This document shows, piece by piece, positions 7,322 through 14,100 of a stretch of DNA of 26,240 bases. Under the pieces are notes generated by a model that saw nothing but the letters and a program-made list of their open reading frames with translations, made no database searches and was not told where the DNA came from. The stretch is from Deltaproteobacteria bacterium (GTDB lineage: Bacteria; Desulfobacterota; UBA8473), in NCBI GenBank assembly GCA_030643245.1, contig DAOWME010000013.1, positions 1 through 26,240 on the forward strand. Direction: 5' to 3'. The translations under genes were made by a program, and so were the position numbers. How positions within the stretch are numbered: the first letter of the stretch is position 1; each line of letters opens with the position of its first letter.

Positions 7322-8575
7322 TCACGCAGACTTGGCCTGGTTCTTGTATATAAGTATAGGCTTTTCCTTCTTTTCAATGACTTCTTTTACTATCATACAT
7401 TCTTGGATATCCGGCTGAGATGGCAATTCATACATAACGTCCAGCATAATGTCTTCCATAATCGACCGTAACCCTCTAGCCCCCGATTTTCGTTTTTTAG
7501 CCTCTCTTGCTATGGCCGTCAAGGCACTCTCCGTAAAACTGAGATCAACCCTCTCCATTTCAAAGAGCTTTTTGTACTGTCTCACCAAGGCATTTCTCGG
7601 TTCCTTTAATATCCTTATGAGAGATTCCTCTTCAAGGTCACCCAGGGTTGCGATCACCGGCAACCTTCCAATAAGCTCAGGAATCAAACCATATTTTAAC
7701 AGATCTTCAGGTTGAACGTCCAAGAGAATATCGCCAATCCGTCTCTCTTCCTTGCTGGTGATCTCAGCCCCGAAACCGATTGAGCTTCCCCTTTGTCGTT
7801 TCTCAATGATCCCATCAAGGCCATTAAAAGCTCCCCCACAAACAAACAAAATATTGGTGGTGTCTACCTGGAGGAACTCCTGTTGAGGATGCTTCCGACC
7901 CCCTTTGGGAGGTACGCTGGCTATAGAACCTTCTATGATCTTTAAAAGCGCCTGTTGTACTCCTTCTCCCGACACATCCCTGGTAATGGAAGCACTATCG
8001 GATTTCCGAGAGATTTTGTCAATTTCGTCGATGTAGACGATCCCCTTCGACGCCCTTTCAACATCATAGTCGGCGGCCTGTAATAAGCTGAGGATAATAT
8101 TTTCTACATCCTCTCCAACATACCCGGCCTCTGTAAGACTGGTAGCATCCGCCATAGAAAAAGGGACCTGAAGAATTTTAGCTAAGGTCTGTGCCAGGAG
8201 GGTCTTCCCGCAACCGGTCGGTCCGATAAGCAGAACGTTACTCTTTTGAAGTTCAACCCCATGTAAGTCCACTGTGGAGTCTATTCTCTTGTAATGATTG
8301 TACACGGCAACAGACAGAATCCTCTTGGCCATCTCTTGTCCTATGACATACTCATCCAAAAACTTCTTTAACTCAAAAGGTTTAGGGACCATAGGGTCTC
8401 CGTAGAAGCCCTCTTCTTTTTCAAACTCCTCAGCAATAATATCATTACAAAGATCTATGCATTCGTCACAGATATACACTGTTGGCCCAGCTATCAGCTT
8501 CTTTACTTCCTTTCTACCCTTGCCACAGAAGGAGCATCTTAACTCTCCTCCCTTGTCATCGTCCTTCCTATTCAC
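7322..8575 (-). CDS. clpX: ATP-dependent Clp protease ATP-binding subunit ClpX
   Basis: ClpX is the hexameric AAA+ unfoldase that feeds proteins, including tmRNA-tagged ones, into ClpP. The 417 residues show the N-terminal zinc domain with Cys14, Cys17, Cys36 and Cys39, Walker A GPTGCGKT (118-125), pore loop GYVGED (151-156), Walker B IVYIDEID (179-186), the RKH loop (227-229) and the IGF loop (266-268) that docks on ClpP. The start is GTG at 8575, with GGAGG seven bases before it; no in-frame ATG precedes the zinc finger. It follows clpP after 55 bases in the same direction, so co-transcription is expected. All catalytic motifs are present. Confidence 0.98.
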   Translation of the reverse strand: MNRKDDDKGGELRCSFCGKGRKEVKKLIAGPTVYICDECIDLCNDIIAEEFEKEEGFYGDPMVPKPFELKKFLDEYVIGQEMAKRILSVAVYNHYKRIDSTVDLHGVELQKSNVLLIGPTGCGKTLLAQTLAKILQVPFSMADATSLTEAGYVGEDVENIILSLLQAADYDVERASKGIVYIDEIDKISRKSDSASITRDVSGEGVQQALLKIIEGSIASVPPKGGRKHPQQEFLQVDTTNILFVCGGAFNGLDGIIEKRQRGSSIGFGAEITSKEERRIGDILLDVQPEDLLKYGLIPELIGRLPVIATLGDLEEESLIRILKEPRNALVRQYKKLFEMERVDLSFTESALTAIAREAKKRKSGARGLRSIMEDIMLDVMYELPSQPDIQECMIVKEVIEKKEKPILIYKNQAKSA

Positions 8576-8630
8576 TTCTATCCTCCACCCATTTCCAATC
8601 GTTCAAAGCTGGAAATTAAAATCAAATAGT

Positions 8631-9221
8631 CTATATAGGCGCCTTCTTCACGATGACTTCATCAATGACGCCATATTCCTTTGCTTCCTCACTGCTCATA
8701 AAGAAGTCCCGGTCTGTATCACGTTGAATCTTTTCCAATGGCTGTTTTGTATGATAAACTAACACCTCGTTTAGTTTTTCCCGGATCTTGAGAATCTCCC
8801 TCGCATGAATCTCCACGTCTGCCGCCTGGCCTTGGAAAGCGCCTAGAGGCTGATGCAGCAATATTCGGGAATGGGGAAGCGAGTATCTCTTTCCAGATTC
8901 TCCTGCCGCCAAAAGCAGCGCCCCCATGCTTGCGGCTTGTCCCATGCACAGCGTCGACACTTGAGGTTTTATATACTGCATCGTGTCATAGATCGCAAGA
9001 CCAGAGGAAACGATACCACCCGGTGAATTGAGGTACAAGTAAATATCCTTGTCAGGATCTTCAGACTCCAAAAACAACATCTGGGCAATGACTAGATTGG
9101 CAATCGTGTCATCCACCGAGGTGCCCAAAAATATAATCCTGTCCTTTAACAGACGGGAATATATGTCGTAGGCCCTCTCTCCGCGACTTGTCTGTTCAAC
9201 AACTATCGGGATTAGCGTCAT
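8631..9221 (-). CDS. clpP: ATP-dependent Clp protease proteolytic subunit ClpP
   Basis: ClpP forms the barrel-shaped serine peptidase that works with ClpX. The 196-residue protein has the catalytic triad Ser98 (GQAASMG), His123 (LLHQP) and Asp172 (DRDFF), and the usual SPGG turn (66-69). Its N-terminus (MTLIPIVVEQTSRGERAYDI) is the standard axial-loop sequence, supporting the start at 9221. The start lies 26 bases inside the 3' end of tig in another frame, so translation of clpP is probably coupled to tig. It is directly followed by clpX. Confidence 0.98.
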   Translation of the reverse strand: MTLIPIVVEQTSRGERAYDIYSRLLKDRIIFLGTSVDDTIANLVIAQMLFLESEDPDKDIYLYLNSPGGIVSSGLAIYDTMQYIKPQVSTLCMGQAASMGALLLAAGESGKRYSLPHSRILLHQPLGAFQGQAADVEIHAREILKIREKLNEVLVYHTKQPLEKIQRDTDRDFFMSSEEAKEYGVIDEVIVKKAPI

Positions 9222-10515
9222 TTTTCCCTTTTTCCTCCTCTTTTATCTTAGCGCTCTCTATTAAAAAATCGAGGGTTTTATCGTTTATAAGTCCGTCCTC
9301 CAGCCTGTCCCTCTGGTTCTTTTCCATGTAAAATTTCCTGACATTTTCAACCTTCTGGCCGGTGTTCTTTGCAATCTCGTCGATTCTCTTTTCAACATCG
9401 CCCTCATCCACATCTATGGACTCTTTTCTTGCAATGACCTCCAAAAGCAAACTGCCTCGAACCTCTTTTTCTGCCTGGCTTGCATACTCTTCTTTTAGTC
9501 TATCGAAAGAGAGACCGGCCTCTTCCATATTCAATCCTTGGAAGGTCAATCGCGCCTGGATCTCATTTACCATGTAGTTTAAGTGTTGTTCAACCAGTGA
9601 TGGTGGAACTTCAAATGAATTTTTCTCAACCAACTTGTCCAGAACCTTCCCTCTGAGGTCAGACTCTATTCTGAATCGCTCTTTTCTTTCTAAATTCTCT
9701 CTTATCTTTTCCTTCAGTTCCTCCAGGGTATCAAATTCTCCCAGGTCCTTGGCAAAGTCATCATTCAGCTCGGGGATGATCTTCTCCTTGATCTCTTTGA
9801 CCTTCACCATAAACAGGACCTCTTTACCCGCCAAATCGGTTCGCTGGTAGCTTTTCGGCATGGTTACGCTAATATCCTTTTCATCTCCTTTTTGGAGACC
9901 CAATAACTGTTCTTCAAACTCCGGGAAAAAAGATCCTGAACCCAACTCGAATAAATGATCGATGACCTTCTCTTCCTCAATCGGTTTGCCATCCAAAAAG
10001 CCAGCATAGTCAATAACAGCAAAATCCCCACTCTTAAGGAGACACTGGACATCTAACGCATGTAGCTGCGCGCTTGACTGTTGCAACTCTGAAAGTCTAT
10101 TGTTCACATCTTCTTCCGATACATGCAGCATCTCCTTCCGGAGTTCCATACCTATATATCCCTTAACCTCTATATCGGGTTTCACTTCAAACTTGGCGGA
10201 ATAAGTAAATTCCTCCCCTTCTTTCAGACCTCCATTATCTATGACAGGTCGTGAAACAGGGTCCATATTGTTCTTTTCCAAACCTTTGAAGCAGGAATCG
10301 TTGACAAGTTTTGACACAACATCCCCTTCCACCTGGGTTTCATAATGTCTCTTTAGGATGCTTATCGGTACCTTACCCTGACGAAAGCCATTGATTTTAA
10401 CTTTCTTTCTAAGGTCCTTATAGGCAAAGTCCAGTTCGTTCATAACCAATTCTTTTGGAATCGTAACCGTCATCTTTTTCTCTACAGGACCAATTTCTTC
10501 TATTTGTACTCTCAT
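9196..10515 (-). CDS. tig: Trigger factor (ribosome-bound chaperone / peptidyl-prolyl isomerase)
   Basis: Trigger factor binds near the ribosome exit tunnel and shields nascent chains. The 439 residues show the N-terminal ribosome-binding domain with the signature GFRQGKVP (43-50), an FKBP-type isomerase domain at about 160-243 (SGDFAVIDYAGFLDGK and FFPEFEEQLLGLQKGD), and a long charged helical C-terminal domain. The start ATG at 10515 gives the usual N-terminus MRVQIEEIGPVEKKMTVTIP. It opens the tig-clpP-clpX-lon cluster and lies 28 bases past the tRNA-Leu 3' end, so part of its transcription may come from the tRNA operon. Its 3' end overlaps clpP by 26 bases. Confidence 0.98.
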   Translation of the reverse strand: MRVQIEEIGPVEKKMTVTIPKELVMNELDFAYKDLRKKVKINGFRQGKVPISILKRHYETQVEGDVVSKLVNDSCFKGLEKNNMDPVSRPVIDNGGLKEGEEFTYSAKFEVKPDIEVKGYIGMELRKEMLHVSEEDVNNRLSELQQSSAQLHALDVQCLLKSGDFAVIDYAGFLDGKPIEEEKVIDHLFELGSGSFFPEFEEQLLGLQKGDEKDISVTMPKSYQRTDLAGKEVLFMVKVKEIKEKIIPELNDDFAKDLGEFDTLEELKEKIRENLERKERFRIESDLRGKVLDKLVEKNSFEVPPSLVEQHLNYMVNEIQARLTFQGLNMEEAGLSFDRLKEEYASQAEKEVRGSLLLEVIARKESIDVDEGDVEKRIDEIAKNTGQKVENVRKFYMEKNQRDRLEDGLINDKTLDFLIESAKIKEEEKGKNDANPDSC

Positions 10516-10543
10516 TTAATCCCCGGCAAGAAAGATTTAGGAT

Positions 10544-10630
10544 TGGTGCGAGAGGGGGGACTCGAACCCCCACCCCATATCAGAGGCTGGATCCTAAGTC
10601 CAGTGCGTCTGCCAATTCCGCCACTCTCGC
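10544..10630 (-). tRNA. tRNA-Leu(TAG)
   Basis: An 87-base class II tRNA with acceptor GCGAGAG/CTCTCGC, anticodon loop CTTAGGA giving TAG, a long variable arm (CCTCTGATATGGGGTG region) and encoded CCA (10544-10546). It is the last tRNA before tig. Confidence 0.96.
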
Positions 10631-10684
10631 GTCTCGATAGTTTTATGGATGGGCACCGACTAATCACCAATCATTTTTTGATCA

Positions 10685-10760
10685 TGGTGGGCCGTGTAGG
10701 GATCGAACCTACGACCTACTGATTAAGAGTCAGTTGCTCTACCAGTTGAGCTAACGGCCC
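10685..10760 (-). tRNA. tRNA-Lys(CTT)
   Basis: A 76-base cloverleaf, acceptor GGGCCGT/ACGGCCC, anticodon loop CTCTTAA giving CTT, T-arm GTAGGTTCGATCCCTAC and encoded CCA. CTT reads only AAG, so a TTT tRNA-Lys is expected elsewhere in the genome. Confidence 0.96.
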
Positions 10761-10761
10761 A

Positions 10762-10838
10762 TGGCACGCCCGGTCCGACTCGAACGGACGACCTACGGAT
10801 TCGAAGTCCGACGCTCTATCCAACTGAGCTACGGGCGC
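10762..10838 (-). tRNA. tRNA-Arg(TCG)
   Basis: A 77-base cloverleaf with acceptor GCGCCCG/CGGGCGT (first pair G-U), anticodon loop CTTCGAA giving TCG, and encoded CCA. Its sequence differs from the nearby tRNA-Arg(TCT) at only three positions, one of them the third anticodon base. Confidence 0.96.
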
Positions 10839-10839
10839 A

Positions 10840-10917
10840 TGGGGTGAGTGAAGGGATTCGAACCCTCGGCCACTGGAGCCACAATCCAGTGCTCTAACCA
10901 ACTGAGCTACACTCACC
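10840..10917 (-). tRNA. tRNA-His(GTG)
   Basis: A cloverleaf with anticodon loop TTGTGGC giving GTG. It has the hallmarks of tRNA-His: an extra 5' G (G-1, at 10917) opposite discriminator C (10843). Encoded CCA is at 10840-10842. It lies between the two tRNA-Arg genes. Confidence 0.96.
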
Positions 10918-10940
10918 ATAACATGTTAAACAGGACTTTA

Positions 10941-11017
<77 letters not shown>

Positions 11018-11028
11018 ATAGATGATTG

Positions 11029-11159
11029 TCTATATAGATTTCCATGTTTTAAATTTCACTGTGTTATCGGTCGGAATCCTCGACGACATACTATATCGTG
11101 TGACTTACTCGGATTCCTTCCTCTGGCCTTGTGAAATTTAATGCCTGACCATCTATATA
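11029..11159. repeat. Long imperfect palindrome between tRNA-Arg(TCT) and tRNA-Pro
   Basis: The 142-base gap between these tRNAs is mostly one broken palindrome. Matching blocks from outside inward are TATATAGAT with ATCTATATA, TTAAATTTCAC with GTGAAATTTAA, and GGAATCC with GGATTCC. It would fold into a long hairpin in the tRNA precursor. It shares no clear sequence with F1 to F4; it may be another mobile palindrome or a processing or attenuation structure. Confidence 0.6.
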
Positions 11160-11237
<78 letters not shown>

Positions 11238-11251
11238 TAATTATTCAAGGT

Positions 11252-11280
11252 TGAATAGCACATAACCAAGAATATTTCAA
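11252..11280 (-). promoter_or_regulatory. Sigma-70-type promoter for the tRNA-Pro to tRNA-Leu block
   Basis: On the minus strand TTGAAA (11275-11280) and TATTCA (11252-11257) are separated by exactly 17 bases. A start point near 11245 would lie a few bases before tRNA-Pro at 11237. It probably drives the tRNA block and may also feed tig. Confidence 0.6.
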
Positions 11281-11329
11281 CCGTTTTTTTGCCAGCAATT
11301 CGGCCTTGGTTCTAATTTCAGACCATTAT

Positions 11330-11926
11330 TTAAATATGTAATACAGTTTTCAATATGTGTTTAAGTTTTTCCATGGCCTTTGCTCTATGGCTGATCCTGT
11401 TCTTAACCTCTAGTGGTAGTTCTGCAAATGTCTTCCCATATTCAGGGACAAAAAAGAGCGGATCATATCCAAACCCGGAATCCCCCTTTTCCTCAAGTTG
11501 AATTATGCCGTTACACTCACCTTCGGCAATGTCCTCCCTTCCTTCAGGGCTAACAATAACCACTACACATCTGAATGTAGCACCTCGCTCGGATAGTGAA
11601 ACGCCTTCGAGTCTTTTAAGCAGCTCCTTGTTGTTTTCATCATCGCTGGCATTTTCCCCGGCGAATCTAGCTGAGTAGACCCCTGGTTCCCCGTTTAGGA
11701 CACCTACCTCCAATCCTGAATCATCAGCCATGACAACCTTATTCGTGAAAGACGCAATGACCTTTGCTTTGATAAGGGCATTTTCCCGAAAGCTCGAACC
11801 ACACTCTCTAACGATAGGCGCCTGTGGGATGTCCTTGAGAGAAGTGATCTTGATATCCAGACCCTTAAGCAAATCCTTAATCTCTTTTAACTTACCTTCA
11901 TTTCTGGTTGCAAGAACGCATTCCAC
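11330..11926 (-). CDS. rdgB: XTP/dITP diphosphatase (RdgB/HAM1 family)
   Basis: This cytoplasmic enzyme hydrolyses dITP, XTP and ITP to monophosphates and keeps deaminated purines out of DNA and RNA. The 198 residues carry the family motifs TRNEGK (7-12), ADDSGLEV with D68/D69, SARFAGE, the base-pocket FGYDPLF (about 152-158) and SHRAKAM near the end. Length is normal. The start codon is GTG at 11926, directly next to the TAG stop of rph (TAGGTG), so translation is almost certainly coupled to rph. The pairing with rph is common in proteobacteria. It is followed by the promoter of the tRNA block. Confidence 0.97.
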   Translation of the reverse strand: MECVLATRNEGKLKEIKDLLKGLDIKITSLKDIPQAPIVRECGSSFRENALIKAKVIASFTNKVVMADDSGLEVGVLNGEPGVYSARFAGENASDDENNKELLKRLEGVSLSERGATFRCVVVIVSPEGREDIAEGECNGIIQLEEKGDSGFGYDPLFFVPEYGKTFAELPLEVKNRISHRAKAMEKLKHILKTVLHI

Positions 11927-12652
11927 CTAGAAATAGCTTCCTATCACTTCTTTCTGTTTAACAATCAGCTCTTCAATGCCCTTGGATGCAAATTCTGTCA
12001 TCCTATCCATCTGGTCTTTTGAAAACGGCCTTCTTTCCCCAGTACCTTGTACTTCCGTGAATAGACCTCCCCGGGTCATAACGTAATTCATGTCCACTTC
12101 AGCTTTTGAATCCTCTTCGTAATTTAAATCAAGAAGAATCTCTCCATTTACTATGCCAACGCTGATGGCAGCCAGATAGTCCGAAAGCGGGATTCCCTCA
12201 ATTTTTCCCCTAACCTTTAACGTATGGAATGCTTCCGCCAAGGCGATAAAAGCCCCTGTAATGGACGCGGTTCTTGTGCCGCCATCTGCCTGTATAACGT
12301 CACAATCCAACAAGATAGTCCTTTCACCAAACCCTTTAAGATCGGCAACTGCTCTCATGGAACGACCGATTAGACGCTGGATCTCATGAGTTCTCCCTCC
12401 CCTTTTCCCGGTGGCCGCTTCTCTAACTGTCCGAATCGTAGTTGACCTCGGCAACATTGAATATTCGGAAGTTACCCAACCCCTGCCCGTATTCTGCATG
12501 AAAGGTGGAACCCTATCTTCTACGGTTGCGGTACATATCACCCTGGTATCGCCCATTTCAATCAATACCGAACCTTCTGCGTGTTTTATGTGGTCTTTTT
12601 CTATCTTCACCTTCCGTATTGTGTCAGGCAAACGATCGTCGCTTCTTATCAT
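11927..12652 (-). CDS. rph: Ribonuclease PH
   Basis: RNase PH is a phosphate-dependent 3'-5' exoribonuclease that trims tRNA precursors after the CCA end. The 241-residue protein has the family sequences NTGRGWVTSEYSMLPRST (54-71), the basic stretch around R84-R87 and the phosphate-binding QADGGTRTAS (121-130). Length and start (ATG 12652, MIRSDDRLPD) are typical. Its stop abuts the rdgB start. On the minus strand a TATAAT at 12679-12684 lies just upstream, with a poor -35 box. Sitting just before a block of six tRNA genes fits its role, although this may be ancestral gene order rather than regulation. Confidence 0.97.
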   Translation of the reverse strand: MIRSDDRLPDTIRKVKIEKDHIKHAEGSVLIEMGDTRVICTATVEDRVPPFMQNTGRGWVTSEYSMLPRSTTIRTVREAATGKRGGRTHEIQRLIGRSMRAVADLKGFGERTILLDCDVIQADGGTRTASITGAFIALAEAFHTLKVRGKIEGIPLSDYLAAISVGIVNGEILLDLNYEEDSKAEVDMNYVMTRGGLFTEVQGTGERRPFSKDQMDRMTEFASKGIEELIVKQKEVIGSYF

Positions 12653-12754
12653 ATCCCAGGGTTATAAAACTTGACAAAATTATAAGTCTACACCATCCAA
12701 GACGAAAAACGAAAAATCGCCCCCAATCTCCGGCCACTAAGGATTGTAATCTAA

Positions 12755-12934
12755 GGGACGGGGGCGAAATAACTTCCCCATTTGTGCATCTCATCTTCAG
12801 GCCATCTTTGCCCGATCTTCAAACACAAAATCCTCAAAATAGTTAGACTATTCCTGCGGTTTTGCGCTTTCAGATCGAACAAATCTGACCTAAATCTGAG
12901 CGCCAACTTGAGGAAGTTATTTCGCCCCCGTCCC
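12755..12934 (+). repeat. F1 palindromic MITE-like element, full copy B
   Basis: A 180-base element with ends GGGACGGGGGCGAAATAACT and AGTTATTTCGCCCCCGTCCC; the inverted ends match over 23 bases (GGGAC to ACTTCC). The inner halves pair imperfectly. It is an inverted copy of element A after lon and equally long. The flanks are TAA on both sides, matching the TAT/TAT pattern at copy A. It lies between ssrA and rph and encodes nothing. Confidence 0.88.
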
Positions 12935-12989
12935 TAAGCTGTTCTTTGAAAAACGTTGGTTAAGGGCTGTCTAATGAAAAGAGCAATGG

Positions 12990-13007
12990 CAACAATGGTG
13001 ATTGTTG
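12990..13007 (-). terminator. Weak hairpin downstream of ssrA
   Basis: CAACAAT and ATTGTTG pair around a 4-base loop about 52 bases past the tmRNA 3' end. The sequence after it on the minus strand has only a short CTCTTTTC pyrimidine stretch, so terminator function is uncertain. Confidence 0.35.
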
Positions 13008-13058
13008 ACTAGATGACCGCTAGAAACCCTTTTCGGAAGTTCATATAAATTAATTTCT

Positions 13059-13412
13059 TGGTGGAGGCGGCGGGAATCGAACCCGCGTCCGAAGACATTC
13101 CACTCAAGCATCTACATGCTTAGCCTGTATTTTGTTTTCGAGTTTTGAAGCCCCTACAGACAAGGTCTTTAAAACACTAGCTTATATTTGATTCGCCCCT
13201 TTTCTATAAGCATCAAAGAGGGACTATTCTGCTGTGCGACGCCCCATTCGGCCCCGCAGAAAAAAACCGAGGGAACGTTAGCCATTTTACGCGGCTAAGG
13301 CGTATTCGTAATCGTTTCCGATTGTGTTTAACATCCTATTGTTTTACGAGTGAATAGGACCTCGGCATGCAGCTCAAACTTCAATTATCCCCGTCGAACC
13401 CAGATCGCCCCC
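13059..13412 (-). ncRNA. ssrA: tmRNA (ssrA), ribosome rescue RNA
   Basis: tmRNA rescues stalled ribosomes and adds a degradation tag. The 354-base gene has a tRNA-Ala-like acceptor GGGGGCG/CGCCTCC with a G-U third pair, T-arm CGGGTTCGATTCCCG, discriminator A and encoded CCA (13059-13061). The 5' end GGGGGCGATCTGGGTTCGAC is typical. The tag reading frame at 13319-13287 reads GNDYEYALAA followed by TAA; the ending YALAA is what ClpXP recognises. The context ATCGGAAACGAT corresponds to the usual GTCGCAAACGA, so the resume codon would be GGA (Gly), not GCA (Ala). smpB lies 40 bases upstream on the same strand. Pseudoknot sequences follow the tag but were not folded. Confidence 0.96.
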
Positions 13413-13436
13413 TTTAGTCTATTTTCTCAAGAAGTC

Positions 13437-13460
13437 CATTAATAGATGGGCACTAGTTTA
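13437..13460 (-). repeat. F4-related single arm at the smpB stop
   Basis: On the minus strand this reads TAAACTAGTGCCCATCTATT, nearly the same as the direct repeat flanking the F4 palindrome before lon. It includes the TAG stop codon of smpB and lies between smpB and ssrA. Confidence 0.6.
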
Positions 13461-13917
13461 TCCTCAAGGCTCTTTCCAGTTCTCTCTTCTCGGTCTTATC
13501 CTTGATGCTCTGCCTCTTATCATAAAGTCTTTTGCCTTTCGCCAGACCCAGTTCCACTTTTGCCTTTCCATCTTTCAAGTACATACTAAGGGCTATTAAA
13601 GTCGCCCCTCTCTCATTTATCTTTCCAATCAACCTCTTTATTTCACGCCTATGAAGAAGCAATTTCCGATCCCTCAACGGGTCATGGTTGAATTGATTGG
13701 CATAAAAATAAGGGGAAATATGTGAATTTGTCAGGTACAACTCCCCGTTTTTTATCTTTGCATAGCTATCCTTCAGACTTACCTTCCCCTCTCTGCATGA
13801 TTTTATCTCACTGCCTTTAAGTACAATCCCTGCTTCATATGTCTCGTCAATAAAATAATTATACCATGCCTTTCTATTTTTACATATGACTTTGTGATTC
13901 AAAGATTTTTTGGCCAT
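13453..13917 (-). CDS. smpB: SsrA-binding protein SmpB
   Basis: SmpB binds the tRNA-like part of tmRNA and brings it to stalled ribosomes. The 154 residues have family motifs throughout: HKVICKNRKAWYNYFIDETYEAGIVL, where the family expects N-terminal barrel strands, GSEIKSCREGKVSLKDSYAKI, and the basic C-terminal tail (about 130-154, KGKRLYDKRQSIKDKTEKRE) that mimics mRNA in the decoding centre. The start at 13917 is standard (MAKKSLNHKVI). It is followed by ssrA after 40 bases, and a perfect consensus promoter lies 77 bases upstream, so the protein and its RNA are probably made together. Its stop codon lies in an F4-like repeat arm. Confidence 0.98.
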   Translation of the reverse strand: MAKKSLNHKVICKNRKAWYNYFIDETYEAGIVLKGSEIKSCREGKVSLKDSYAKIKNGELYLTNSHISPYFYANQFNHDPLRDRKLLLHRREIKRLIGKINERGATLIALSMYLKDGKAKVELGLAKGKRLYDKRQSIKDKTEKRELERALRIN

Positions 13918-13962
13918 TGTCTATCCGGGAACACTTTTTAAAAACATGAAGGATATATATCT

Positions 13963-13988
13963 CATTTCTGGATGCACACTAACTAACT
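13963..13988 (-). repeat. F4-related single arm in the smpB leader
   Basis: CATTTCTGGATG...ACTAACTA here matches 7260-7282 at the right edge of the F4 element before lon, with three differing bases in the middle. It lies in the untranslated leader of smpB, just after the -10 box. Confidence 0.55.
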
Positions 13989-13993
13989 ATACA

Positions 13994-14022
13994 ATTATAA
14001 TACCGAAGCAATAAGATGTCAA
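13994..14022 (-). promoter_or_regulatory. Perfect consensus sigma-70 promoter for smpB-ssrA
   Basis: On the minus strand TTGACA (14017-14022), a 17-base spacer and TATAAT (13994-13999) match the consensus exactly. The predicted start near 13987 gives a leader of about 70 bases before smpB. This predicts strong constitutive expression. Confidence 0.85.
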
Positions 14023-14100
14023 GTACGTTGGCAGCTTCAATAAACCTTTCCCTCTTCGGCCTTCTCACTCCATGGCATCAAGGCCACGGAGGCGTACTTT

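Noticed and set aside
12671..12684. TTGACAAAATTATAA on the plus strand upstream of rph as a promoter
   Set aside because: The -35 and -10 boxes overlap at impossible spacing, and no plus-strand gene follows.
14070..14093. Hairpin CTCCATGGC/GCCACGGAG after the RapZ-C fusion gene as a terminator
   Set aside because: The stem is short and imperfect and there is no T-run on the minus strand.
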